Source: Parafrankia discariae (GTDB taxonomy: Bacteria > Actinomycetota > Actinomycetes > Frankiales > Frankiaceae). From it: a DNA stretch of 64,000 nucleotides. Positions 1-7,933 of this stretch are shown here, in pieces; positions within the stretch are counted from its first letter, which is position 1, and the number at the start of each line of letters is the position of its first letter. The stretch lies in NCBI RefSeq assembly GCF_000373365.1, contig NZ_KB891104.1, positions 77,538-141,537 on the forward strand, given 5' to 3'. Below the pieces are notes generated by a model. That model made no database searches, was not told the origin of the DNA, and was given only the letters and a program-made list of their open reading frames with translations. The position numbers and the translations under genes are program-made.

Positions 1-180
1 GTCAAGGAGGCCGGCCTCGACGACACCGTGGCGGTGCCGATGGAGGTCCCCGCCCGCATGCTGGCCTACTTCGCCTCGTGCGCCGACCCCATGGAATACA
101 CCGGCCGGCTGTTCTGGGCCGAACGTGAACTCGCCGAACTCGGGATCGAACTGGACGACCAGCCCGCGATCACCACCTGA
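1..180 (+). CDS. C-terminal end of a probable short-chain dehydrogenase/reductase (partial)
   Basis: An open frame enters from the left edge and ends at TGA 178-180, leaving 59 residues with no start. The segment PMEYTGRLFWAERELAEL resembles the C-terminal tail of SDR-type NAD(P)-dependent oxidoreductases, where a Tyr-Thr-Gly stretch closes the substrate lobe. The Rossmann fold and the catalytic Ser-Tyr-Lys would lie outside the window, so no active-site residue can be checked. The coding frame is convincing from G/C third positions; the family call is tentative. It reads towards the binding-protein gene 91 bp downstream, but no shared function is evident. Confidence 0.45.
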   Translation, partial: VKEAGLDDTVAVPMEVPARMLAYFASCADPMEYTGRLFWAERELAELGIELDDQPAITT

Positions 181-271
181 AACCGAACAGGCCCGGTCGG
201 CCGGGTCCGTCGACTCCCACAAGAACGAACTCCTGCCTCCCTCCTGCCCGGAAGACAACGAGAGGTCGCTG

Positions 272-1840
272 ATGACGCGTAAGAACCGATTACTCGGCGT
301 AGCTGTCGCCTGCTGCGCCGCCCTCGTCCTGGGGGCCTGCGGAAACGGCGATTCCGGCCCGTCCGCGGGAACCGCGGGTCCCTCTGGTGAGCCGGTGGCC
401 GGAGGGACCGCCCAGATGCTCATCCTGAGCGATCCGCGTAGCCTTGACCCGGCCTCCCTCGGCAACCAGGCGGCGATCACCGCCGTTCTGGGTAACGCCC
501 TGTACGGCACCCTGATGACCACGGACGAGGCGGGCAAGGTCGAGTACTCGATGGCCGAGTCCTTCGCCACGACCGACGAAGGCAAGACCTTCGCGCTGAA
601 GCTGCGGCCGAATCTCGTGTTCTCCGACGGCACGCCGCTCGACGCCGCGGCGGTGAAGTTCAACTGGGACCGCCTCAGGGACCCCGCCACCGCATCGCCC
701 AGCGCGGCGGAGGCGGCGATGGTCGCCTCGACCGAGGTGGTCGACGACGTCACGCTGAAGGTCACGCTGGCCGCTCCCGTGACGGCGTACGCGCAGGCGG
801 TCGTCGGCTCGGGGATGAACTGGATCGGTTCGCCCGCGGCCCTGCGGAAGGGCCCGCAGGCCTTCGACGAGAGCCCGGTCGGCGCCGGTCCCTTCACCCT
901 GCAGAGTTGGAGCAGACAGGCCGAGATCAGGCTCGTCAAGAATCCCCGCTACTGGGATGCTCCCAAGCCCTACCTCGACGGCATCACGATGCGCGCGGTA
1001 CTCGATTCCGACCAGCGTTACAACACCCTGACCAGTGGTGGCGCCGACGTTGTCATCGAAACGGACTGGACCAACCTGAACAAGGCCGAGAAAGCGGGCC
1101 TGCCGACAGACCTCCTGCCGCTCAGCGGCGGCTACTTCATCGCCCTGAACACGCGCCGGGAGCCGTTCGGCGACGTTCGCGCCCGTCAGGCGGTCGCCGC
1201 GGCACTCGACATCGACGCGCTGAACCTCGCCGTCTACAACGGCGAAGGCCAGGTCGCGGACACGCTGTTCGCCAAGAGCTCGCCCTTCTACTCGGACAAG
1301 CCGCTGGCCACCGTGGACCGGGCGAAGGCACAGAAACTCTTCGACGAACTGGCCGCCGAGGGAAAGCCGGTCTCCTTCACGTTCTCCACCTATCCATCCA
1401 CTGAGAACAAGTTGATCGCGGAGAACGTCCAGGCCCAGCTCGGCAGCTTCAAGAACGTCAAGGTGCAGGTCGCGGTCGTCGACTACTCGCAGGTCGGCGC
1501 GATGCGCACCACCCACGACTTCGACGCGATCGTGTCAGCCGCGGCCTTCCAGGACCCCGAGCCGCGACTGTTGGCGAACTTCACCGGGAACTCCCCGGCG
1601 AACATGTCCGGCCTCGTGGACCCGGAACTCGACCGGAGTCTGCTGGCCGGCCGGACCGCCACCTCGACCGAGGAGCGGAAGGCGGCCTACGACGCGGCAC
1701 AGGCGCGGTTGACCGCGACGGTGCCGGCCGTCTTCCTCACCCGGTCGGCGCCTGCCGTCATCGCCGGTAAGGACGTCGGCGGCCTCGTGCAGTACGGCGC
1801 CGGTTCACTGCTGCCCGAGAAGCTGTGGATCAGGAAGTAG
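272..1840 (+). CDS. ABC transporter solute-binding lipoprotein, family 5 (peptide/nickel type)
   Basis: Extracytoplasmic substrate-binding lipoprotein of 522 residues, the usual size for the SBP_bac_5 (DppA/OppA/NikA) family. ATG 272 is chosen because AGAGG at 261-265 lies 6 nt upstream and the first 23 residues form a lipoprotein signal (basic MTRKNR, hydrophobic core, lipobox LGAC with Cys23). Family features follow: SDPRSLDPAS, the LRPNLVFSDGTPLDAAAVKFN-like segment and PVGAGPF. The domain recruits oligopeptides, metal chelates or opine-like solutes to a permease. No permease or ATPase gene follows; a decayed binding-protein gene lies downstream instead, so the transporter partner must be encoded elsewhere or beyond the left edge. 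Substrate cannot be assigned. Confidence 0.9.
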   Translation: MTRKNRLLGVAVACCAALVLGACGNGDSGPSAGTAGPSGEPVAGGTAQMLILSDPRSLDPASLGNQAAITAVLGNALYGTLMTTDEAGKVEYSMAESFATTDEGKTFALKLRPNLVFSDGTPLDAAAVKFNWDRLRDPATASPSAAEAAMVASTEVVDDVTLKVTLAAPVTAYAQAVVGSGMNWIGSPAALRKGPQAFDESPVGAGPFTLQSWSRQAEIRLVKNPRYWDAPKPYLDGITMRAVLDSDQRYNTLTSGGADVVIETDWTNLNKAEKAGLPTDLLPLSGGYFIALNTRREPFGDVRARQAVAAALDIDALNLAVYNGEGQVADTLFAKSSPFYSDKPLATVDRAKAQKLFDELAAEGKPVSFTFSTYPSTENKLIAENVQAQLGSFKNVKVQVAVVDYSQVGAMRTTHDFDAIVSAAAFQDPEPRLLANFTGNSPANMSGLVDPELDRSLLAGRTATSTEERKAAYDAAQARLTATVPAVFLTRSAPAVIAGKDVGGLVQYGAGSLLPEKLWIRK

Positions 1841-1845
1841 CGCAC

Positions 1846-1861
1846 GCCGTCCCGCGACGGC
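1846..1861 (+). terminator. Short hairpin after the binding-protein gene
   Basis: GCCGTC-CCGC-GACGGC, a perfect 6-bp stem with a 4-nt loop, begins 5 nt after the stop codon. No U-tract follows, as is common in high-GC actinomycetes. Probable terminator or 3'-end stabiliser. Confidence 0.45.
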
Positions 1862-1918
1862 ATCCCGATCAGACCATCACGATCTGAATCGGACAAAACT
1901 CCCGGACGACGGAAGGAT

Positions 1919-1955
1919 GTCCGGTGGGGTGCGCGGTTCTGCCGCCCCACCGGAC
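1919..1955 (+). terminator. Strong hairpin between the binding-protein gene and the pseudogene
   Basis: GTCCGGTGGGG (1919-1929) pairs perfectly with CCCCACCGGAC (1945-1955). The 15-nt interior can extend pairing further. It sits between two same-strand genes and would isolate the pseudogene from read-through. An operator role is less likely given the length of the stem. Confidence 0.45.
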
Positions 1956-1983
1956 TCGTCGGCAGCCGTCCGCGGAGGGTCGT

Positions 1984-2733
1984 ATGCGTTCGTCGGACCG
2001 CTCGTCACGCCACCGGGTCACGGTGGTCGGGTCATCGTCGTGGCCGCCCTGGCCGGCTGTACGGCGCCGGGGGCCCGGCACGAGCCGAACCGGCCGGAGG
2101 CGGTCTGTGACAGCCCCGGTGTCACGCCCGACCAGGTGAACCTCGGCCTCGTGTACACCGACTCGGGTATCGGCAGTTCCGCGCTCGTCCGCAGGCTGAC
2201 CGAGCTCGGCGCGGACACCCTGATCGGTTTCACGACCCCGAGGACCTCGCCGAGATCACGCGGGCCGCGCGGGCGGCGGGCCTGGTCCTGGTCCTGGCGG
2301 CCAGCATCTCGCTCACCGGCTATGACCCCAGCCTGCTGCCCACCCTGGGCCCGGCGCTGGCCGGGGTCCCGATCCCGGTCTACTTCCGCCCCTCCGAGGC
2401 CGGCGGAGCGCCGATCGACCGCTACCGTGACGCGATGGCGCGCTACGCGCCGCAGACCGCGATTCCCGAGCAGCAGTTCGCCATGTTCGGCTGCATCTGC
2501 ACCGACCTGTTCCCGCGCGGACTTGAGGCGGCCGGCGAGTGCCCCACCCGCGCGGGTTTCATCAGCGCGCTGCGCAAGGTGTCCGACTACGACATGGGCG
2601 GCCTGATCGACCCGGTGGATCTCGCCAGCAACGCCGGTCAGCCGATCCGGTGCAACGCCTCGTCCAGATCGACCCGGTCAGCAACACCTTCGAGGTGACC
2701 AGGGCGCACGTCTGCGCCGACGGCGGGATCTGA
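1984..2733 (+). pseudogene. Decayed type-1 periplasmic-binding lipoprotein gene
   Basis: Parts of one binding protein of the branched-chain amino acid (type-1 PBP) family lie in three reading frames. ATG 1984 follows GGAGGG. A signal-like stretch with lipobox ALAGC is read in the next frame from about 2030, followed by GVTPDQVNLGLVYTDSG, a family N-terminal signature. Near 2235 the frame changes, with PEDLAEITRAARAAG, PVYFRPSEAGG and YAPQTAIPEQQF downstream. Near 2660 it changes again to VQIDPVSNTFEVTRAHVC before TGA 2731-2733. The remaining sequence would encode about 250 residues, against about 400 for an intact member, so an internal deletion accompanies the frameshifts. Sequencing error alone would not explain the missing centre. 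Confidence 0.75.
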
Positions 2734-2745
2734 GCCGCCGGGCCG

Positions 2746-3738
2746 TCACGGCCGCCAGGCCGGGTCGACCAGCACCGAGGGATCCAGAGCGCCGGCGGTC
2801 ACCCGCCCGGCCGGCCCGAGGCGTCGGAGGAACTCCTCGACCAGGGCGATCAGGTCCCGGGCCAGGTCCGGGGCCAGGTCCGGGGAGAGCACGGCCGGCA
2901 GCTGGGCGCCGGCCGTGCCCACGAAGCTCCGGTTGCTGACGCGGAGCATCGACGCGAACACAGGGATGCCGAGGCTGCCGGCCCGGTCGATGTGCGGGCG
3001 CAGGAAACTCGTCGGCCGGCCGCGGTAGTACTGCACCATGGTGAGCACGACCCCGAGCAGGCGCGGCTCGAGCCGCTTGACCGCCGGGCGGATGCCGGAC
3101 TGCAGCTCCGCCACCCGGTTGTACTCCCAGACGAACCGGCCCAGTTTGCCCATCAGATGCTCGATGCCCGTCGTCGACTGGTTGTCGGGCCGGGACGGGA
3201 CGAGCAGATGGTCGCAGGCGGCGACCGCGGCCCGGGTGACGACCCCGAAGTTCGACGGGCAGTCGATCAGGACGAGGTCGTAGTCGTGCGGCGAGAAGGA
3301 GGCCAGCCCGGTCGCCAGCCGCTGGTAGACGTCGAAGTAGTGTCGGGTGGAGCGGTGCGCCTGCGCGCCGCCGAGCCGGGCGACGAGGTCCATCTCGATG
3401 TCGCCGAGCGCCAGGTGTGAGGCGATCAGGTCCAGCGTCCCGCCGCCCGGGGCGACGGCGGCGGCCACGACCGGCGGAGTGGTCACGTATCCGGCCAGCG
3501 GCGGCGGGATCGCCTCCGGCCGCCACGACTCGAACCAGGCCTTGACCGTCCTGCGCTGGTCGGCGAGTTCGGTCTGCCAGGTCTCGGCGCGGTAGAAGTT
3601 GAGGGTGAGGTTGGCCTGCGGGTCCAGGTCGATCATCAGCACCCGCCGGCCCAGGCGGGCGATGGCCGCGCCGATGTTCGCGGTCAGCGTGGTCTTGCCC
3701 ACGCCGCCCTTGTAGCTGGCGATCGCCACGACCTTCAC
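2746..3738 (-). CDS. ParA/MinD-type Walker ATPase (orphan)
   Basis: Cytoplasmic deviant-Walker ATPase of 330 residues. GTG 3738 is preceded by GAGGAC. The N-terminus MKVVAIASYKGGVGKTTLTA carries the deviant Walker A motif KGGVGKTT with its signature lysine, and LMIDLDPQANLT is Walker A'. LVLIDCPSNFG is Walker B. Such ATPases bind DNA or membrane surfaces as ATP dimers and position plasmids, chromosomes or protein assemblies. No parB-like gene, centromere repeat array or replication gene lies beside it, so a partition role is not supported. ParA-like proteins of this AAA_31 type also act with unrelated partners in actinomycetes. It stands alone between a pseudogene and a glycosyltransferase. 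Confidence 0.85.
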   Translation of the reverse strand: MKVVAIASYKGGVGKTTLTANIGAAIARLGRRVLMIDLDPQANLTLNFYRAETWQTELADQRRTVKAWFESWRPEAIPPPLAGYVTTPPVVAAAVAPGGGTLDLIASHLALGDIEMDLVARLGGAQAHRSTRHYFDVYQRLATGLASFSPHDYDLVLIDCPSNFGVVTRAAVAACDHLLVPSRPDNQSTTGIEHLMGKLGRFVWEYNRVAELQSGIRPAVKRLEPRLLGVVLTMVQYYRGRPTSFLRPHIDRAGSLGIPVFASMLRVSNRSFVGTAGAQLPAVLSPDLAPDLARDLIALVEEFLRRLGPAGRVTAGALDPSVLVDPAWRP

Positions 3739-4064
3739 CGCGTCCTCGCTCCCAGTCGCGCGCTCCGCTCGGTGACGGACCGACCTCCCGCTCGGCCGTC
3801 CTGTCGGGCTCCCCGGTCCGGCTTACCAGCAGACTACGGCGATCGACGGGACCAGCCCACGCAGATCGGGGCACACGGGACGCCTACCCGGCCCGATGGT
3901 GTGGGCCGGGTGCCGAAGTTCCTGGTCACAGCCTTCAGCGGGGCCGCCGGACCGCGCCGGGCCCACCGGCCGCCGGGCCGTCGCACGGGTCCGCGACCAC
4001 CGCGGGGACGGTGGCCGCGACCGCCCGGCGCCGGGCCGCGGACGTCACCGCCCGCTCCGCGCGG
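3739..4064. other. Intergenic region, no gene seen
   Basis: This 326-bp gap separates the ParA start from the end of the mannosyltransferase gene. It must carry the ParA promoter, but no convincing -10/-35 pair, hairpin or coding frame was found. Open frames here have arginine- and proline-rich shadow composition. Confidence 0.4.
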
Positions 4065-5441
4065 TCACCGGACGTAGGCGCCGATCTCCATCGCCGGGCC
4101 GCCTCCGGTCGGCACCGCCCTCGGCTGTGTGGCGCTCGCGCCGGCGGCGCACGCCCGGGACGCCGAGACGGTCGTCGCCACGCTCAACCCCGTCCTGCTC
4201 GTGCCGTCGTTCCTGTCCACCGGCCTGGTGCCGCCGGCCGGCGGCCGGCCGCGGGCCCCGGTGAGCGCCCACACCGCCAGCGCGCCGAGGAGGAGCAGCC
4301 CGGCCAGGAAGTAGGAGTTCCCGGCGAGCAGCTGCCAGCCGTGGTGGGAGAACTCGGCGTCGCCGGTGTTCGGGACCCACCAGATCGGCGCGGCCACGAG
4401 CAGCCCGTAGCCGGCGGCCGCGGCGCCCCGCCCCCACCGCGGCCGGCCCGGGGCCGCGGACAGCCAGAGCAGCGCGGGCACCGCCCACACCCAGTGGTGA
4501 CTCCACGAGATCGGCGACACCAGCAGCCCGGTCAGGGCGCAGGTGACGTCCCCGGGCAGCCGCGCGCCCGAGCGGAACAGCCACGCCGCCGTCGCCAGGC
4601 CGACGGCGGCGGTCGCGACGGCCAGCGGGAGGTAGAGCGGCCGGGCGTTGTCCGCACCGGACATGAGGCGGGCCAGGACGCCGAGCAGCGACTGGTTCCC
4701 GGCGAACGGGACGCCACCCACGTGGCCGGTGTCGAGGAACGTCTCGGACCAGTACGTCGCCGACGAGCCGGGGCTCGCCGCGAAGCCGACGCCGATCGTC
4801 ACACCGAACGTCGCCACCGCGACCAGGGCGGCACGGTGGCGGCCGGTGAGCAGCAGGTGCGGCACGAAGATCAGTGGGGTGAGTTTGATCCCGGCGGCGA
4901 CCCCGATGAGCACGCCCCGCGGCAGCGGCCCGCGCCGGCCGAACAGGTCCAGCGCGACGAACAGCCCCAGCACGATGTTGATCTGGCCCAGGTCGAAGTT
5001 CCGCCGGATCGGCTCGGCCAGCATCGCCAGACCGACGACCGCGCCGACGAGACGCACCCGGCGCCCGGTCGCGGGCCGTCCGTCCACGGGCTGCCCGTCC
5101 ACGGCCGCCGCCAGCGACGTGGCGCAGAAGAAGTACAGCGAGACCAGCAGGAGCAGCGTCCAGACCAGCTGCGCGACCGGCCGCGGCGGCAGCGCGAGCG
5201 GGGTGAACACCGCCGCCGCGAAGGGCGTGTAGGTGAACGGCAGCCTCGAGGCCGGTTCCACCGCGGAGTAGAGATCCCCGCCGTGCAGCAGGACGTCCCC
5301 GCCCAGCCGGTAGACGACGAGGTCGGTCAGCCGACTGGTCACCGCGAAGACGAGGAAAAGAACCGCGAAACCGAGCCCGACCGCGGTTCCCGTTGTTTGC
5401 GCGGCGGCCTGGAGACGCCGCGGCTGTGGCGCCAGGTTCAA
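4065..5441 (-). CDS. GT87-like polyprenol-phosphate mannosyltransferase (DUF2029), membrane
   Basis: Integral membrane protein of 458 residues with about ten hydrophobic helices, typical of the DUF2029/GT87 family. These alpha-mannosyltransferases use polyprenyl-phosphate-mannose at the outer face of the membrane for lipoglycan branching in Actinobacteria. The early VVYRLGGDVLLHGGDLYS and FTYTPFAAAVFTPL match the family pattern of an acidic residue in the first external loop followed by a Tyr/Thr/Pro-rich segment. KLTPLIFVPHLLLTG and PISWSHHWVW are further family-like segments. The start is TTG 5441 with GGAAG upstream, a weak ribosome site, and no better in-frame start is visible. It stands alone; sugar donor and acceptor are inferred from family only. 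Confidence 0.8.
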   Translation of the reverse strand: MNLAPQPRRLQAAAQTTGTAVGLGFAVLFLVFAVTSRLTDLVVYRLGGDVLLHGGDLYSAVEPASRLPFTYTPFAAAVFTPLALPPRPVAQLVWTLLLLVSLYFFCATSLAAAVDGQPVDGRPATGRRVRLVGAVVGLAMLAEPIRRNFDLGQINIVLGLFVALDLFGRRGPLPRGVLIGVAAGIKLTPLIFVPHLLLTGRHRAALVAVATFGVTIGVGFAASPGSSATYWSETFLDTGHVGGVPFAGNQSLLGVLARLMSGADNARPLYLPLAVATAAVGLATAAWLFRSGARLPGDVTCALTGLLVSPISWSHHWVWAVPALLWLSAAPGRPRWGRGAAAAGYGLLVAAPIWWVPNTGDAEFSHHGWQLLAGNSYFLAGLLLLGALAVWALTGARGRPPAGGTRPVDRNDGTSRTGLSVATTVSASRACAAGASATQPRAVPTGGGPAMEIGAYVR

Positions 5442-5829
5442 GGACGCACTTCCATCCGCCGGATGTCGAATGCGCCGTGGATCCCCCCGTTACCCGCGGC
5501 GCGCCGGACGTCAGACCGACGGTAATCGGTCGACGCCGGGAAAGGAGCTCCGCGGGCGCTGATCCCCGCGGGCTCAGAGGTTACCGCACCGCGGTGACCC
5601 GGCCGCCGCCGCTCCGGGCCCCGTACCGCATTCACCGATTCCGATCGACCACCCCCGGATTCCGGGCCGGGGACCACTGCGCGCACGGCACTGGAAAAAC
5701 CGGTGCCGCGCGGCGGACGACAGCCGCGCCAGACCGGCGCGGGACCCCACCCATACACGTTGTATAAAGCCGGTGACCTGCGCTTTCGGGTAATTCCAGC
5801 CGTCGCCGGCCGAGGTCACTCCAGCCGGT
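5442..5829. other. Intergenic region with a small inverted repeat
   Basis: No gene was found in this 388-bp gap. The only AT-richer spot is 5753-5765, ATACA-CGT-TGTAT, a perfect 5-3-5 inverted repeat overlapping TGTATAAAG. It could be an operator or a -10 region on either strand, about 310 bp upstream of the mannosyltransferase start. Confidence 0.35.
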
Positions 5830-5846
5830 GCGTCACGCTGTGACGC
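5830..5846 (-). terminator. Hairpin downstream of the BrkB gene
   Basis: GCGTCAC-GCT-GTGACGC forms a perfect 7-bp stem with a 3-nt loop. It lies 6 bp beyond the stop codon of the leftward BrkB gene and is a probable terminator. Confidence 0.5.
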
Positions 5847-5852
5847 GGACGG

Positions 5853-7013
5853 TCAGCTCTCGGCCGCGCCCGCCACGCGGCGGCGCGACCGCCGGCCGGG
5901 CAGCCAGGACCGGCGCCGCCGCGCCGGCAGAGCCGCCTTCATCTCCTTCGGCCAGGCACGGGTGTCGCGCGGTTCGACGTAGGGCTCGAGATCCTCCGGA
6001 TGGCCCACCGAGATCGCCCGCCCCCGGGCGATCTCGGTGTCGAACTCCAGGCCGAGCAGGATCGCCAGGTTCGACAACCACAGCCACACCAGAAAGACGA
6101 TCACTCCGGCGAGCGCCCCGTAGGTCTTGTTGTACGAGCCGAAGTTCGAGACGTAGAAGGCGAACGCCGCGGACGCCGCCAGCCAGATCAGGACGGCCAG
6201 CAGGCTGCCGGGCGTCATCCAGCGGAAGCCGCGGACCCGGGCGTTGGGGGTGCTCCAGTACAGCAGCGCGATCATGACTACCACGAACAGCACCAGGACC
6301 GGCCACTTCGCCACCGACCACAGGGTGATCATCGCGTCGTCGAGGCCGATCATCCGGCCGACCTGCCGCGCCAGACCGCCGCTGAACACCACGATCACGG
6401 CACTCCCGGCGAGCAGGACCATCAGCAGCACCGTGACGGCCAGCCGGAGCGGGGCGACCTTCCAGACGGGACGTCCCTCGGGCATGTCGTAGATCGCGTT
6501 GGCGGCCCGGATGAAGGCCGCGATGTACCCGGAGGCCGACCACAGAGCCGCCGCGAGGCCCAGCACGGCGAGCAGCCCGCTCGTGCCGGGGGCTTCCCGC
6601 AGCCCGGTGACGGCGTCGTGCACGATGTCGCGGGCCGATCCGGGCGTCAGCTCCTGCAGGTTCTCCAGAACGCTGTCGGTGGCCTGCCGCCCGACGACGC
6701 CGAGCAGCGAGACCAGCACGAGGAGCGCGGGAAAGATCGCGAGCACCCCGTAGTAGGTGAGCGCGGCGGCCCGGTCCGGGAGGTCGTCCCGGCGGAACTC
6801 GCGGACGGTGCGGACCAGCACCCAGAACCACGAACGCAGCCCGAGCCGGGCCGGTGCGGCGGACGCCTCCCCCGCCGCGGCGCTCCGAGTCACGCCGTCC
6901 TGAGTCGTGGCGCCCGTCGCGTCATCCGCCGGGCGCGGGGCGGGCACCTCGTCCACCGACTCGCCGCCCCGTTCGTCCCCCACACCGGCGCGCTTCCCGC
7001 GCATCCCCACCAT
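5853..7013 (-). CDS. YihY/BrkB family inner-membrane protein
   Basis: Polytopic membrane protein of 386 residues with the YihY/BrkB family signature: RDDLPDRAAALTYYGVLAIF at the first helix, then about five more helices, GVIVFLVWLWLSNLAILLG near the end and a basic C-terminal tail. The family was once called ribonuclease BN, which is now regarded as a misassignment; its real function is unsettled. The N-terminal 60 residues are hydrophilic and acidic, probably cytoplasmic. ATG 7013 is used, with a second in-frame ATG at 7004; ribosome-site evidence is weak for both. It is divergent from the small gene at 7201 with a 187-bp shared upstream region. Confidence 0.85.
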   Translation of the reverse strand: MVGMRGKRAGVGDERGGESVDEVPAPRPADDATGATTQDGVTRSAAAGEASAAPARLGLRSWFWVLVRTVREFRRDDLPDRAAALTYYGVLAIFPALLVLVSLLGVVGRQATDSVLENLQELTPGSARDIVHDAVTGLREAPGTSGLLAVLGLAAALWSASGYIAAFIRAANAIYDMPEGRPVWKVAPLRLAVTVLLMVLLAGSAVIVVFSGGLARQVGRMIGLDDAMITLWSVAKWPVLVLFVVVMIALLYWSTPNARVRGFRWMTPGSLLAVLIWLAASAAFAFYVSNFGSYNKTYGALAGVIVFLVWLWLSNLAILLGLEFDTEIARGRAISVGHPEDLEPYVEPRDTRAWPKEMKAALPARRRRSWLPGRRSRRRVAGAAES

Positions 7014-7200
7014 GACGATGTTGTTGCCGCCCGGACGGGCCGCAAATCCCACCGGGCCGGGCCAGATCGCCGCCAGGTCATCGCGCCAGGTCGCAGCCGG
7101 GGCGGCCGCCCCGGCCCGGGCGGCACCAGCCGCACCGCGGGCGGACCGGACGGACCGGACGGCCCGGCGCCGGGGGCGCGTAGTCGACATACTGGGCCCC

Positions 7201-7560
7201 ATGCGCCAAGCGTTCGCCCACGACGCCGTGATCGACATGAGCCCCGACGCCGACGTGGCGGCCCCCGGCGCCGCGGTCACCGTCGCGCTCTGCGGGCACT
7301 GGGAGCACCAACCGCCCTGTCCGCTCGCCACACACCACACGCACGCGACGCGGACCGGCCCGCGCGGGGTACGACTGCGGATCCTCTTCGCCACCGAACC
7401 GGAGCAGGAGCACACGGTTCGGCGCCGGATCGAGGCGGCGCTGGCCACCGGTCGGCTACTCGGGCCCGACGGCCCCACCCGCTGGCAGCTGCGCGCCAGC
7501 CAACGCGGCGACCTGGCCGCCGCGGAGTCCGCGCACGCCGAGCGGCTGACCCGCGACTGA
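7201..7560 (+). CDS. Conserved actinobacterial protein of unknown function
   Basis: A soluble protein of 119 residues starting at ATG 7201. The sequence MRQAFAHDAVIDMSPDAD and the His/Cys-containing CGHWEHQPPCPLATHHTH are its most distinctive parts and could bind metal, but no catalytic family was recognised. The second half (ILFATEPEQEHTVRRRIEAAL) looks like an alpha/beta fold with an amphipathic helix. I believe similar proteins are widespread in actinomycetes; this comes from memory, not a search. It is divergent from the BrkB gene and ends at a bidirectional hairpin shared with the DUF1059 gene. Confidence 0.65.
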   Translation: MRQAFAHDAVIDMSPDADVAAPGAAVTVALCGHWEHQPPCPLATHHTHATRTGPRGVRLRILFATEPEQEHTVRRRIEAALATGRLLGPDGPTRWQLRASQRGDLAAAESAHAERLTRD

Positions 7561-7564
7561 CCCC

Positions 7565-7592
7565 GATGGGCCGGCCCGCGGGCCGGCCCATC
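7565..7592. terminator. Perfect 28-bp palindromic hairpin between convergent genes
   Basis: GATGGGCCGGCCC and GGGCCGGCCCATC are exact complements separated by GC. The element starts 4 nt after the + strand stop and lies 24 nt beyond the stop of the leftward DUF1059 gene. It would terminate transcription from both sides. Confidence 0.65.
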
Positions 7593-7616
7593 GCCGGGCC
7601 CGCGCGCCGATGTGGC

Positions 7617-7763
7617 TCAGTAGGCGAGAAACAGGATCTCGTCCCGCGAGTACTGGTGGTCCGGGTGCTTCTCGGCGAGATGTGCCTGCGTCTTCTCGAC
7701 CAGGTCGTCCTCGTCCTCGCCCTCGATGAACGCTCCGCACGGGCAGCTGAGACGCCGCTTCAC
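7617..7763 (-). CDS. DUF1059 small protein
   Basis: A 48-residue protein, missed by length cut-offs. GTG 7763 follows a strong GGGAGGAGG ribosome site. The sequence begins VKRRLSCPCGAFIEGEDEDD, with the CPCG cysteine pair, and continues with VEKTQAHLAEKHPDH, whose His residues complete a CxC...HxxxxH pattern typical of DUF1059. The fold resembles a small treble-clef-like zinc domain. The acidic character and small size suggest a cytoplasmic binding or sensing role; function is unknown. It is transcribed towards the hairpin at 7565. Confidence 0.75.
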   Translation of the reverse strand: MKRRLSCPCGAFIEGEDEDDLVEKTQAHLAEKHPDHQYSRDEILFLAY

Positions 7764-7933
7764 CGCAACCTCCTCCCTGGCGGGCGCGCTGCGCCCGTCA
7801 CCACTGTCGCTGTCGCACCTATTGTCACTTCCGGGCGGGCCACGCGTGCGGCCGGCGGGCCGGCTGGCGCGGAACAACTGGTGAACCGACGCCGCCCCCG
7901 GCGGGCGGCCCCGGCCCGCCGCCGCCCGCGCGC

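Noticed and set aside
290-1516. Long leftward frame of 408 codons opposite the binding lipoprotein
   Set aside because: It is the antisense shadow of a clear SBP gene; its Arg/Gly/Val-rich composition and lack of family motifs are typical of antisense frames at this GC content.
2746-3738. Chromosome partition locus
   Set aside because: No ParB gene and no parS-type repeats flank the ParA-like gene.
4011-5525. Rightward frame of 504 codons opposite the mannosyltransferase
   Set aside because: Extremely rich in Arg, Gln and Pro with no hydrophobic core; it mirrors the membrane-protein gene on the other strand.
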